Assembly: GCA_002403335.1 (NCBI GenBank)
Contig: DHHO01000016.1
Location: 1 to 64,000, forward strand
DNA: 64,000 nt
From: Caldiserica bacterium UBA4770
Lineage (GTDB): Bacteria > Caldisericota > Caldisericia > Caldisericales > Caldisericaceae
Reading direction: 5' to 3'
Position 1 is the first letter of the stretch. Every line of letters starts with the position of its first letter. The notes below the pieces were generated by a model, which worked only from the letters and a program-made list of their open reading frames with translations, made no database searches and had not been told where the DNA came from. The position numbers and the translations under genes are program-made. This document shows, one piece after another, positions 35,099 through 43,861 of the stretch.

Positions 35099-35127
35099 AT
35101 TTCGTATAGATTTTTGGTGAGGCAATT
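35099..35127. repeat. Additional copy of the insertion-element terminal repeat
   Basis: Read on the minus strand the bases begin ATTGCCTCACC, then AAAAATCTATACGAAATTG, matching the 5'-type end of the element at 34652-35092 with a few changes. It lies 7 bases outside that element's end, so it is likely the remaining end of a second copy into or next to which the present element inserted. Confidence 0.6.
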
Positions 35128-35186
35128 CGCTCCATGCTTTTTTACGAAAAGTGTGTTAAAATATCTTGTTTAATCGGGAGAAAGAT

Positions 35187-36062
35187 ATGAGCATAAATTC
35201 AGAAATTGAGCTTGTTGCATTTGGAAGTTTTACAAATGATTTAATAGAAAATCCAGAAGGAGTTAAAGGATATTTTATTGGGGGAAGCGTCTGCTATTTT
35301 TCTTTCGCAGCAAAAGCCCTGGGTTTAAACGTCCTCCCTGTGGGGTATATATCAAATGAAATTCAAGGCAAGGAATTGAGCCTTATCAAGGAAATGTTCG
35401 ATACTTCCTACCTTACTTCCTCAGATGGCCTTTCCTTCCACATAAAATATGATAAGGAGTGGAATGCAGAATACATTAAAGACCTTGCCGAGGAAACCGA
35501 GAGATTTAACTACAGGAATGTTCCCATTGCACCTTATGTCCATGTATGTGTTATATCCAATATTGATCATCAACTTGAAATTATGAAGTACTTCAAAAGT
35601 CGGGGTTGTAGAGTTTCAGGAGGCACGTACCTATTGAGGGTAGAAAAGGATAGAGAGAAGGTAATGGCAATCATTGACACCTGCGACCTATTTTTTCTTA
35701 ATAAGGTTGAAGCGGCGGCACTTTCCAGAGGAAAAGATATGAATGAATTGAATGAATTTATGCTCTCCCTTGATAAAAATGTTGTAGTCACAATGGGAAA
35801 GGAAGGAGCAATGTTCTTTTCGGAAGGTAAGGTTTACACCATTCCTGCAGTAAATATAAAACCTGAAGATACAACAGGTGCAGGGGAAAGCTTTGCAGGT
35901 GGTTTCCTTGCATCATTTATAAGGGAACAGGACCCCATAAAGGCTTTAAAATATGGTGCAACTCTTGCATCATTTGCAATTGAGGATTTTGGAGTTTCAA
36001 AAATTAAGAAAATCAAAAGAGAGGATATAGAAAAAAGATTAAAGGAGGCTTACAATGATTGA
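35187..36062 (+). CDS. PfkB/ribokinase-family sugar or nucleoside kinase
   Basis: The 291-residue protein has the ribokinase fold: an N-terminal strand LVAFGSFTNDLIENP, the glycine pair region FIGGSVCYFSFAAKALGL and the C-terminal phosphate-binding motif DTTGAGESFAGGFLASF. In most members that motif is DTxGAGD, with the Asp as catalytic base; here it is Glu. The substrate cannot be read from the sequence. The frame reaches a TTG at 35166, but CGGGAG at the right distance supports the ATG at 35187. It overlaps the next gene by 8 bases. Confidence 0.83.
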   Translation: MSINSEIELVAFGSFTNDLIENPEGVKGYFIGGSVCYFSFAAKALGLNVLPVGYISNEIQGKELSLIKEMFDTSYLTSSDGLSFHIKYDKEWNAEYIKDLAEETERFNYRNVPIAPYVHVCVISNIDHQLEIMKYFKSRGCRVSGGTYLLRVEKDREKVMAIIDTCDLFFLNKVEAAALSRGKDMNELNEFMLSLDKNVVVTMGKEGAMFFSEGKVYTIPAVNIKPEDTTGAGESFAGGFLASFIREQDPIKALKYGATLASFAIEDFGVSKIKKIKREDIEKRLKEAYND

Positions 36063-37029
36063 AGTTAACAAAGACAAGGTGAAGGAGATGGGAGAACTTC
36101 TCAAACATCTTGACCTAAAATTTAATGTATTTCCCAAAATAAAAAAAGCAGGCTCAAGAGAGGAAGCAGAAAGGACTCTTACCCTTCTATTCTATGTAGA
36201 TGCCATCTGCCACCAAACAAGAAAGTTTGAAGGTTATGTTGATGATAAACACCTTAAGGGCTGGGATTACCTTTTTGCCTGTTTTGAAAGAAAACTCAAG
36301 GAAGATGCCGACTTTATCAATGTTGACAGAATGAGAAAAATTACAGGAACACAATTAGGCGAGATCCTAATGGGCTCTGGAGAAAGATATTATGAAAGGG
36401 CATATCTTTTAAGAAATGCGGCAATAATCCTCAAGAGAGACTTTAGCGGTAGTGTAATGAAGATTAATGAGATTTCAGAAGGGTTTATCAAAAGAGAAGA
36501 TGGGAAGGGTATGCATGACCTTATGAGAAGGTTCAAAGCATATTCAGACCCTCTGGGGAAAAAGATATTTCTCTTCCTAAACTTTACAAAAAAGGTAGGA
36601 TTTTGGGAGATTCGCGACCCTGAGAACCTATGGACACCTGTTGATTACCATCTTGAGAGAGTCTCGCTGAGAATTGGGCTTGTGGATATCGATAAAAAGA
36701 CTTTCGACAAATTAAGCAAAGGGAAAAAGGTCCCCCTTACTTTCGATATAAAACTAAGGGAAAAGATTGGAGGAAGTGTTAAAGAGGTTTCTAACATATC
36801 AAGGATACCGATAGAGAACCTCGATCAACTCTTCTGGTCGCTTGGAAGAAGCTTATGCCTGAGAGAGGGGCCATTCTGCGATGGGAGGGATATGGAAAAC
36901 TGCACCCTTAAGGATATCACGGGGATCCCTTGCAAGAATAAATGCATATTCTCATCAAAATGCTCTGCCTACAAAGACCCAGGGAGAAAAGCACTCAAAG
37001 AATCTAACATCTATACAATTTATTACTGA
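36055..37029 (+). CDS. Helical DNA-glycosylase/queuosine-salvage-like protein with C-terminal cysteine cluster
   Basis: The 324-residue protein is mostly helical. Residues 40-130 (LLFYVDAICHQTRKFEGY, GWDYLFACFERKLKED, GERYYERAYLLRNA) recall the layout of queuosine-salvage glycosylases and related helix-hairpin-helix glycosylases, but I see no catalytic motif I can assign with certainty. The last 60 residues have six cysteines (268, 275, 283, 293, 297, 303) after PIENLDQLFWSLGRS, a spacing that suggests an iron-sulfur cluster or zinc site. It is translationally coupled to the PfkB-like kinase, so both may act on a nucleoside or modified base. Confidence 0.55.
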   Translation: MIEVNKDKVKEMGELLKHLDLKFNVFPKIKKAGSREEAERTLTLLFYVDAICHQTRKFEGYVDDKHLKGWDYLFACFERKLKEDADFINVDRMRKITGTQLGEILMGSGERYYERAYLLRNAAIILKRDFSGSVMKINEISEGFIKREDGKGMHDLMRRFKAYSDPLGKKIFLFLNFTKKVGFWEIRDPENLWTPVDYHLERVSLRIGLVDIDKKTFDKLSKGKKVPLTFDIKLREKIGGSVKEVSNISRIPIENLDQLFWSLGRSLCLREGPFCDGRDMENCTLKDITGIPCKNKCIFSSKCSAYKDPGRKALKESNIYTIYY

Positions 37030-37040
37030 GCAAATATTAA

Positions 37041-37883
37041 CTAGATCATCTCCCGAACAATTTCGGAGATATCAGGTACCTGACGCTCATAAAAGTAGTT
37101 ATGGGTTCCTCTTATTGCCTCCTCAAAACTTTCCTCTTCCTTCTCATAGAAGATACCAATGGGGATTCTATCATCAAACTCGAGAGATTTTAAAATGGCT
37201 TTCTCATATTGATCCGTCCTGTAATCTGTATCCTCAAGTTTATAAACCCTGCTTCTATAAAAGGAATATGTGTCATTAAATGTAACACAGGGTTGAAGGA
37301 TATCAACAAATGAAAACCCCTTATGAAAAATGGCTCTCTCAAGAATATATTCAAGATGCTTTATATCCCCACAAAATCCCCTTGCAACGAATGTAGCACG
37401 AGCAACAAGCATAAGAGTAATAGGGTTTATCGGGTTTTCCACATTCCCGAAGGGCGTGGAACGCCCCTTAAAACCCCTCGGAGAGGTAGGGGTAAACTGC
37501 CCTGTTGTAAGCCCATAAACTCCATTATCATGAACTATAAGCTTTATATCTGTGTTCCTTCTTGCTGCATGAATTGTATGGCTCATTCCCTCTGCATATG
37601 CATCACCGTCTCCCACAAATGCAATGACGCTTAATGATGGATTTGCAAGCTTTATGCCTGTAGCAAGGGGTGGTATACGTCCGTGTGTTGCATGAAATGA
37701 ATTGATATCATAATAATTTGTAATATACCCGTAACAACCAATTCCCGAAAGAATTACAATATTTTCTTTCTTCAGTCTCCCCTCATCAATGTTTTTTTCT
37801 AATACACTTTTAAAGGCATTGTATATGCCGAAATTGCCACACCCGGGACACCACTGTATCTTCTTTTCAGTTGTAATGCTCAT
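37041..37883 (-). CDS. korB: 2-oxoacid:ferredoxin oxidoreductase beta subunit
   Basis: This subunit binds thiamine diphosphate and carries out oxidative decarboxylation of 2-oxoacids with ferredoxin. The 280 residues show WCPGCGNFGIYNAF at the start, SGIGCYGYITNYY, HGRIPPLATGIKLANP and the TPP/magnesium site GDGDAYAEGMSHTIHAARRN with NDGN-type continuation HDNGVYGLTTGQ. The QPCVTFND motif near residue 200 points to the 2-oxoglutarate or broad 2-oxoacid type rather than a pyruvate enzyme. It overlaps the alpha subunit gene by ATGA. With gdhA it fits glutamate fermentation. Confidence 0.92.
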   Translation of the reverse strand: MSITTEKKIQWCPGCGNFGIYNAFKSVLEKNIDEGRLKKENIVILSGIGCYGYITNYYDINSFHATHGRIPPLATGIKLANPSLSVIAFVGDGDAYAEGMSHTIHAARRNTDIKLIVHDNGVYGLTTGQFTPTSPRGFKGRSTPFGNVENPINPITLMLVARATFVARGFCGDIKHLEYILERAIFHKGFSFVDILQPCVTFNDTYSFYRSRVYKLEDTDYRTDQYEKAILKSLEFDDRIPIGIFYEKEEESFEEAIRGTHNYFYERQVPDISEIVREMI

Positions 37884-39532
37884 CCAATTACCTCCTCAAT
37901 ATCCTTTCTAAGTACAACGGGATCAAAAGGTCTGCCATCATACTTAAGAATTCTCTTCGATATCTCAACACCTGTCCGAGAGCGGATAATATCCGCAAGT
38001 TGCCCTGTCGAATTTTCTTCCACAACAATCACATTCCTTGCCCTACTCATAATTTCTTTAACTGATTCTACAGGGAAAGGTTCCAGAGTGAGAATCTGAA
38101 GGAAATTTACAGGAAGTCCTTTTATGGATTCCATGATTGCTCCCTTCGTTGAACCAGAAGCAATAATAAGGTTTCCATCATCTGGATTCCCATAGAAATG
38201 AGTATTTTCTTCATACATAAAATCTTCTCTTATTGTCTCTTGCTTCCTTATCCTCTTATCCTTCATAAGTTTTACACTCTCAGGAATGGCAGTTGAATAA
38301 CCATCTTCCATATGTTCGGTAGAGTTGGTATGGTTTACGATACCCTCCATCCCAGGAAAAGCCAGAGGAGAGATACCATCATCTGTAAGCTTATATCTTT
38401 TATAATCACCCCCACCTTCAAAATATTTCAAAGGGAGCATATATTCTTCACTAAAAGGAATGGAGACACTTTTTGCGCTTTCAGAAAGATGTTTATCAGA
38501 AAGCACGATGACAGGTGTTTGATACCAGTAAGCATATTGAAAAGCCCTTATGGTCATCTCAAAGGCCTCCTCAACACTTCCAGGGGCAAGCACAATACGG
38601 GGAAATTCCCCGTGCCCAATACTAAGTGATAGAAATAGATCGCTCTGTTCTGTGTAGGTAGGCATACCTGTGGTAGGCCCTCCCCTCTGTACATCCACAA
38701 TCACAATGGGAACTTCTGCCCCACCTGAAAGGCTTATTGCCTCCCCCATAAGATCTATCCCCGGACCCGAGCTTCCCACCATCACAGGGGCAGAGGCATA
38801 AGAAGCACCTATGCCCATCATAATTGCAGCAATTTCATCCTCTGCATGAATCACAGAGATACCAAGCCTTTTAGCATTCATCGCAAGAAAATCAAGAAGA
38901 GTTGAAGTAGGAGTAATTGGGTAGGCAGCATAGACCTTCATCCCCACCTTTACCCCCCCAAGAGCAATTGCATCGTTTCCATACATAATTGGTAGAGGCA
39001 TCTTATCTCCCTCTGGAATAGGCCTTATGGGAAAATGGTTCTCCCTAACATATTGAAAACCCTTTCTTGCAAGCTCAATATTCGTATAAGCCTTGTCCTT
39101 GAATTCATTTATCATCACTTCTTCAACAATCTCGAATGGTAATTTCGTCATATACGAGAGAACCCCCAGGACGATTGAAGACCTCATAAAAGGCTTGGCA
39201 TTATTTTCCTTAAGAATTCGCTCATATGGAATCTGGTTAACGCCTGCTCCCTCAAGAAAAGTGACTCCTTCTTCCTTGACCCTATTTAAATACCTTTCAT
39301 AAACATCTTTGTGATACGCAAAAAAGAAATCTGCAAACCCTGCCTGAGACCCGGGTTCTACAGAAGAAATCCTTACCTCACTATAGTCCTGACCTCCCCG
39401 AATAATTGACCCATAATCGTTCATAATAAAGATATGATACCCAAACCTATTGAAAGCCTTTCCAATAACCATAGCTCCCCTTTTTATACCTTCACCAGCC
39501 TGGCCTCCAATAAAAACAGAAATATCGGGCAT
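37880..39532 (-). CDS. korA: 2-oxoacid:ferredoxin oxidoreductase, fused gamma-alpha subunit
   Basis: Residues 1-190 are the gamma domain (ISVFIGGQAGEGIKRGAMVI, then IRGGQDYSEVRIS). From about 200 the alpha domain follows, with GNDAIALGGVKVGMKVYAAYPITPTS and HAEDEIAAIMMGIGASYA, then the RGGPTTGMPTYTEQSDL loop. This gamma-alpha order in one chain of 550 residues is common in the KorA-type enzymes of anaerobes. The open frame continues 98 codons farther upstream to 39826, across the dnaA start region, but GGGGAGGTG before the ATG at 39532 defines the start. Its promoter faces away from dnaA. Confidence 0.93.
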   Translation of the reverse strand: MPDISVFIGGQAGEGIKRGAMVIGKAFNRFGYHIFIMNDYGSIIRGGQDYSEVRISSVEPGSQAGFADFFFAYHKDVYERYLNRVKEEGVTFLEGAGVNQIPYERILKENNAKPFMRSSIVLGVLSYMTKLPFEIVEEVMINEFKDKAYTNIELARKGFQYVRENHFPIRPIPEGDKMPLPIMYGNDAIALGGVKVGMKVYAAYPITPTSTLLDFLAMNAKRLGISVIHAEDEIAAIMMGIGASYASAPVMVGSSGPGIDLMGEAISLSGGAEVPIVIVDVQRGGPTTGMPTYTEQSDLFLSLSIGHGEFPRIVLAPGSVEEAFEMTIRAFQYAYWYQTPVIVLSDKHLSESAKSVSIPFSEEYMLPLKYFEGGGDYKRYKLTDDGISPLAFPGMEGIVNHTNSTEHMEDGYSTAIPESVKLMKDKRIRKQETIREDFMYEENTHFYGNPDDGNLIIASGSTKGAIMESIKGLPVNFLQILTLEPFPVESVKEIMSRARNVIVVEENSTGQLADIIRSRTGVEISKRILKYDGRPFDPVVLRKDIEEVIG

Positions 39533-39644
39533 ATTGCACCTCCCCTTCTTTTTTTCCTTCAATATAACTTTAAATCGAATACAGTCAAGTAGTTTTAAAT
39601 TTCTCAAAGTTTTATATAATGAGTTCCGAGAAAGAGGTGAGTTT
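39533..39644. promoter_or_regulatory. Divergent promoters of korA and dnaA
   Basis: For korA on the minus strand, TTGACT (39588-39583) and TATATT (39566-39561) are separated by 16 bases. For dnaA on the plus strand a TATAAT box lies at 39615-39620, without a good -35 box, and GAGGTGAG precedes the ATG at 39645. Confidence 0.6.
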
Positions 39645-40949
39645 ATGAACTGCTGGGAAAAAGCTCTCAGTATAATGAGAGAACAATTAAGTGTACCTAC
39701 ATACGAAACGTGGTTCAAGCCCGTCTCACTTAAGGAAGAGAAAGACAATGAAGTCATCCTTTCAGTTCCTTCCCAATTTGTTAAAGATTGGCTGGACACA
39801 AAGTATCTTTCCCTCATTAAAACCACTATTGCGGAAGTACTTGAAAGGGAAATTGAGGTTATCTTTATTGTTGAGGAAAGAAACAGTGAGGCTTCCTCGA
39901 GTATTGTTATAAATGATGTTATTCTTTCACGTAACTATACATTTGACAATTTTGTTGTAGGAAACAGTAACAGGCTTGCACATGCAGCTGCTTTTGCAGT
40001 AGCAAATAATCCTGGAAAAATCTATAATCCCCTCTACATATACGGTGGAGTAGGCCTTGGTAAAACTCACCTTTTGCAGGCCATTGCTCATTACCTGGTA
40101 AAAAACACCCCGTCTTTATCAATCATCTATACCACAACGGAAAAGTTCACAAATGAAGTCATATACGCAATACAGAATGCCCAGAGCAATAGCGATATTA
40201 TCGACAGATTCCGCAGGCACTACAGGACAATTGATGTACTTCTTATTGATGATGTCCAGTTTCTTGCTGGAAAGGAAAGGACACAGGAGGAGTTCTTCCA
40301 TACATTTAATGAACTCCACAATGCAGGGAAGCAGGTCGTCATTACTTCAGATTGTCCTCCAAAAGAGATTGCAACTCTCGAAGAAAGGCTTACAACAAGA
40401 TTTGAATGGGGACTTGTGGCAGATATCCAGCCACCCGATTTTGAAACAAGGGTCGCAATTCTTAAGAAGAAGGCATCTTTAGAGGATATTGAGATTAGTG
40501 ATGATGTCCTCTTCTATGTTGCAAAGAATATCTTTTCCAATATCAGAGAGCTTGAGGGAGCACTTGTAAGACTTATAGCAAAGGCGTCCCTTTCAAATGA
40601 AGAGATCACACTCCCCTTTGCAGAAAAAGCACTCTCTGACATCATAAAACAAGGAAAAGTGCCCATTACAATTGACAGAATTAAGAGCGTTGTTGCGGAG
40701 TATTTTAATGTATCAGTTGAAGACCTCACAGATAAAAAAAGATCTCAGGATATTGTTATACCCAGACAGATTGCTATGTATCTGACAAGAGAACTGACAG
40801 ACATGTCACTCCCTTCAATCGGGGAGGCTTTTGGAGGAAGAGATCACACAACTGTTATGTATTCCTGCTCAAAGATTAAGGAAGAGCTTGAAAAGCATGA
40901 GACAATGAAGGCTCTTATAGATGAAATTACAAATAAGTTAAAGGAGTAG
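39645..40949 (+). CDS. dnaA: Chromosomal replication initiator protein DnaA
   Basis: DnaA binds origin boxes, melts the duplex and loads the helicase. The 434-residue protein has the N-terminal domain I (MNCWEKALSIMREQLSVPTYETWFKPVSL), a very short domain II, and the AAA+ domain III from NYTFDNFVVGNSNRLAHAAA with Walker A GGVGLGKTHL and Walker B VLLIDDVQFLAGKE. Domain IV has the DnaA signature DKKRSQDIVIPRQIAMYL and GGRDHTTVMYSC. An open frame continues 65 codons upstream but has no ribosome binding site, while AGAGGTGAG precedes this ATG. DnaA boxes lie directly downstream. Confidence 0.98.
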   Translation: MNCWEKALSIMREQLSVPTYETWFKPVSLKEEKDNEVILSVPSQFVKDWLDTKYLSLIKTTIAEVLEREIEVIFIVEERNSEASSSIVINDVILSRNYTFDNFVVGNSNRLAHAAAFAVANNPGKIYNPLYIYGGVGLGKTHLLQAIAHYLVKNTPSLSIIYTTTEKFTNEVIYAIQNAQSNSDIIDRFRRHYRTIDVLLIDDVQFLAGKERTQEEFFHTFNELHNAGKQVVITSDCPPKEIATLEERLTTRFEWGLVADIQPPDFETRVAILKKKASLEDIEISDDVLFYVAKNIFSNIRELEGALVRLIAKASLSNEEITLPFAEKALSDIIKQGKVPITIDRIKSVVAEYFNVSVEDLTDKKRSQDIVIPRQIAMYLTRELTDMSLPSIGEAFGGRDHTTVMYSCSKIKEELEKHETMKALIDEITNKLKE

Positions 40950-41168
40950 GTGGAAAACTCTGTGGATAAGTGGGGGGGGTAATGTGGAAAACTATAAATC
41001 AGTGGAAAGTGTTAATAGTACGATATATCTATTCATAGTATTATGCACAGGAAAAAGATAGATGAAACCATTAATAAATAAGGATTTCAACAAAACTAAC
41101 ATCAATTACTATTATTATCATTATTCTTTATATATAAAAAATATAATAATAAATAATAGAGGTGGAAA
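40950..41168. other. oriC: Probable replication origin oriC
   Basis: This is the dnaA-dnaN spacer. It has a perfect DnaA box in inverse orientation (TGTGGATAA, 40961-40969), close variants TGTGGAAAA (40983-40991) and TTATGCACA (41041-41049), and further GTGGAAA motifs at 40950 and 41002. A run of G residues (about 40971-40979) follows the first box. Bases 41100-41160 are almost only A and T and are a good unwinding element next to dnaN. Gene orientation changes around this point. Confidence 0.85.
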
Positions 41169-42278
41169 ATGAGAATAAAATTATTAAACAGTGAATTAAT
41201 AAGGGTATTAAACAATGTAGGAAAAGTAATCTCAACGAGACCAGCTGAGCCTATTCTTGAAAATGTTTTACTTAGAGTTGATGATAAGATTACTTTCATA
41301 TCTACAAACCTTGAGCAGGGAATTGAATGTACAACTATCGGAGAGATTAATTTAGATGATGGTGTAAGAGAAGCAGTCCTTCCTTTTAGTATTACAAGAG
41401 ATATTATCTCAAGTTTAAATATGAAAGATGTTGTAGAGCTTGAGATTTCCTCAAAAAAGGGAATAATCAGACAAAATGATGCAAATTATTCGCTTAATTG
41501 TTTCAGTTCTGATTCATTTGCAATTCTACCCAAAGTGGAAGAGAAGCTAAAGTTTTCAATTGAGATAGATACTCTTAAAGACCTTATTGATAAAACTTCA
41601 TTTGCAGCTTCAAAGAAAGATGAAAGCAGAAAAGAGTTTAAGGGTATATATTTTGATTTAAGGGAGGGGATATTAAATTTTGTTGCTACAGATAGTACTG
41701 CCCTTGTGACCAATAAGAGGACACTTGCACTTCCTGATATGGACTTTATTATTCCATCAAAGGCTCTTGATATTCTCAGTAAATTAGACATAGGTAGTGA
41801 TAAAATGGTGGATATTATTTCAGATGGTAATAGTATTCAATTTCAATTCTCAAATCTAAACTTTGTAAGTCTCCTTATTAACGGTAAATTTCCGGATTAC
41901 GAGGCAGTAATTCCCCAGGATGTTACTTATACTGCTGAGGTAGAAAAGGATAATCTTTTAAAGATATTAAAGAGAGTGAATATTATCGCAAGTAAAACAA
42001 CTGAGAGGTTGAATCTTATGTTTTCAGGAGGATTTCTTCAGGTGAAGTCAATCTCTTCTGATATTGGAGAAGGTGAAGAAAGAATTAAATATAACGGAAA
42101 TGTTGAAATGTCCCTTCAATTTTATGCTGAAAAATTAATAAGTGGGGTCGAGCATACACCAGGAGACATTGTTGTTTTTGGTATAAATGGCCCACTTCAT
42201 CCCGTTCTTATAAATGGTAAAGGAGATGATTCATACATATTTGTCGTCATGCCTCAGAAACCATTGAATGAAAGTTAA
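41169..42278 (+). CDS. dnaN: DNA polymerase III sliding clamp (beta subunit)
   Basis: The ring-shaped clamp keeps the replicative polymerase on DNA. The 369-residue length is typical and the three repeated clamp domains are visible (about 1-120, 128-245, 250-369), for example KVISTRPAEPILENVLLRV in the first, FAASKKDESRKEFKGIYF in the second and PLHPVLINGKGDDSYIFVVMPQK at the end. An AGAGGTGG sequence precedes the ATG. It follows the origin and overlaps recF by 11 bases. Confidence 0.97.
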   Translation: MRIKLLNSELIRVLNNVGKVISTRPAEPILENVLLRVDDKITFISTNLEQGIECTTIGEINLDDGVREAVLPFSITRDIISSLNMKDVVELEISSKKGIIRQNDANYSLNCFSSDSFAILPKVEEKLKFSIEIDTLKDLIDKTSFAASKKDESRKEFKGIYFDLREGILNFVATDSTALVTNKRTLALPDMDFIIPSKALDILSKLDIGSDKMVDIISDGNSIQFQFSNLNFVSLLINGKFPDYEAVIPQDVTYTAEVEKDNLLKILKRVNIIASKTTERLNLMFSGGFLQVKSISSDIGEGEERIKYNGNVEMSLQFYAEKLISGVEHTPGDIVVFGINGPLHPVLINGKGDDSYIFVVMPQKPLNES

Positions 42279-43305
42279 CTCGCTCATTCTGGAGAACTTC
42301 AGAAAGTTTAAAAAGAGTAATTTTGAATTTTCTCAATCTTTCAATGTCATTACAGGGAAAAATGGAAGCGGAAAAACATCTATTCTTGAAAGTATTTACA
42401 TTCTTTCTACGGGAAAGTCGTTTGTGACAAATCACATTTCTAACTGTATAACTTTTGGAGAGGAATATTCCCTTATATCAGCACGATTTGAAGAAAATAA
42501 TCATGAAGAGAAGATGGATTTTTTACTTTCACATGAGAAAAGGGAGATAAAGTATGATGGTAGGAAAATATCCCGGTTTTCGGAGGTTATTGGTCATTTT
42601 CCAGTGCTTGTTTTAAACTATACTCTCCTTGAGCTAGTTACAGGAGGACCCGAAAAGAGAAGGGATTTTTTGAATCATACACTCATATTTACAAATCCCG
42701 GGTATTATAAATTGCTTCTCAGATACTATTCCCTCCTTGATAGAAGGAATTATATTCTAAGGAGTGATAAGCATGATAAAGAGGTTTTGATGGTTCTTTC
42801 AGAAGAGCTTGTCTCGATAGGTTCTCCTATAAGGCAGCAGAGGGGAGCCCTGATAAATGATATTCAGTCTTTGATAGATGGAGTATTTTTTAAGATTTCT
42901 GGTGAGAAAAGTGATATACGTATTGTATATAAACCGTCTCCTCTGGAAAAGCTGGAAAGTCTCGAGGTCCAAGAGGAGGAGAGGCAGAAGAAAAAAACTC
43001 TTTATGGTGTCCATCTTGATGATATTGATGTTTTTTTTGATGGGAAGGATGCGAGAGAATATAGTTCCATTGGTGAGGCTTACAGTCTTGCATTTGCTCT
43101 GAGGTTTGTGGAGAGGGAGCTTATAAAGAGGAAGAAGGGAGGAATTCCTGTCATGCTTCTTGATGATTTTTTTGTGGACCTTGATGAGGAGAAACGAGAA
43201 AATATCCTTAAACTTGTTTCAGGAGATCAGGTATTTATCACAACACTCTCCCTTAGCAATTTACCTTCCGAACTTGTTAATTATGCGAGAGTAATTGTAC
43301 TATGA
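42268..43305 (+). CDS. recF: DNA replication and repair protein RecF
   Basis: RecF is an SMC-like ATPase that helps load RecA at gaps. The 345-residue protein begins VNSLILENFRKFKKSNFEF and has Walker A TGKNGSGKTSILESIYIL. The middle signature NHTLIFTNPGYYKLLLRYYSLL(D)RRN matches the FLDR-type region; the ABC signature is YSSIGEAYSLAFALR and the Walker B is PVMLLDDFFVDLDEEKR. The start overlaps the dnaN 3' end, and the stop overlaps the next gene by 4 bases. Confidence 0.94.
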   Translation: MKVNSLILENFRKFKKSNFEFSQSFNVITGKNGSGKTSILESIYILSTGKSFVTNHISNCITFGEEYSLISARFEENNHEEKMDFLLSHEKREIKYDGRKISRFSEVIGHFPVLVLNYTLLELVTGGPEKRRDFLNHTLIFTNPGYYKLLLRYYSLLDRRNYILRSDKHDKEVLMVLSEELVSIGSPIRQQRGALINDIQSLIDGVFFKISGEKSDIRIVYKPSPLEKLESLEVQEEERQKKKTLYGVHLDDIDVFFDGKDAREYSSIGEAYSLAFALRFVERELIKRKKGGIPVMLLDDFFVDLDEEKRENILKLVSGDQVFITTLSLSNLPSELVNYARVIVL

Positions 43306-43853
43306 AACATATAAAGAACACTCTGGATAAATTTCTCCTTGATAGGGAGCTTTATGAGATACTTAGAGGGAGGCTTACTCTACTGAAGTGGGAGGAGATA
43401 GTAGGTGAGAAACTCGCAAAATATACTCAACCTATAAGTTATAAAGATAAAACTATTACGGTGGGTGTAACAAGTTCTATGTTTGTGAATGATTTAAATT
43501 ACATGAAGGGAGACATTATAGAAAAGATTAAGGAAGTTATTCCAGATTCACCTGTCCAGGATATTAACTTCAGGGTCGTCGAAAGGGTCACCTCTCGTAA
43601 CCGTGCTAAAGAAAAGCCTTCCACAAAAGTGGTGCTCGACGATGAGGACAGGAAGTGGATAGATTCAATGGTTGTAAAGCTCAATGTTAATAAACAACTT
43701 AAAAAGCAATATAGAGATCTTTTAACTCAATACCGGCTTGACCAGAAGTTAAAGACGAAAAACGGGTATAAGAAATGTGAAAAATGTGGTGCCCTTTTTA
43801 AGGGCAGAGGAAGTCTCTGCCCTGTATGTGTTATCGAGGGAAAAAAGTACTAA
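43302..43853 (+). CDS. DUF721/DciA-like protein with C-terminal zinc ribbon
   Basis: Residues 1-90 match the DUF721 (DciA) family: LLKWEEIVGEKLAKYTQPISYKDKTITVGVTSSMFVNDLNY. DciA proteins load or operate the replicative helicase in bacteria without DnaC, so the place directly after recF near the origin fits. Unlike short DciA proteins, this 183-residue version carries a C-terminal zinc ribbon, CEKCGALF followed by SLCPVC (about residues 158-176). gyrB, which often follows recF, is missing here. The stop is 8 bases before the convergent anti-sigma gene. Confidence 0.8.
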   Translation: MKHIKNTLDKFLLDRELYEILRGRLTLLKWEEIVGEKLAKYTQPISYKDKTITVGVTSSMFVNDLNYMKGDIIEKIKEVIPDSPVQDINFRVVERVTSRNRAKEKPSTKVVLDDEDRKWIDSMVVKLNVNKQLKKQYRDLLTQYRLDQKLKTKNGYKKCEKCGALFKGRGSLCPVCVIEGKKY

Positions 43854-43861
43854 TTGGATGA

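Noticed and set aside
39450..39644. 65-codon upstream extension of dnaA
   Set aside because: It has no ribosome binding site, lies over the korA start and divergent promoters, and the DnaA family begins at the MNCWEKAL segment.
39533..39826. 98-codon upstream extension of korA
   Set aside because: It covers the dnaA start and both promoters; the gamma domain begins exactly at the ATG at 39532 behind a strong ribosome binding site.
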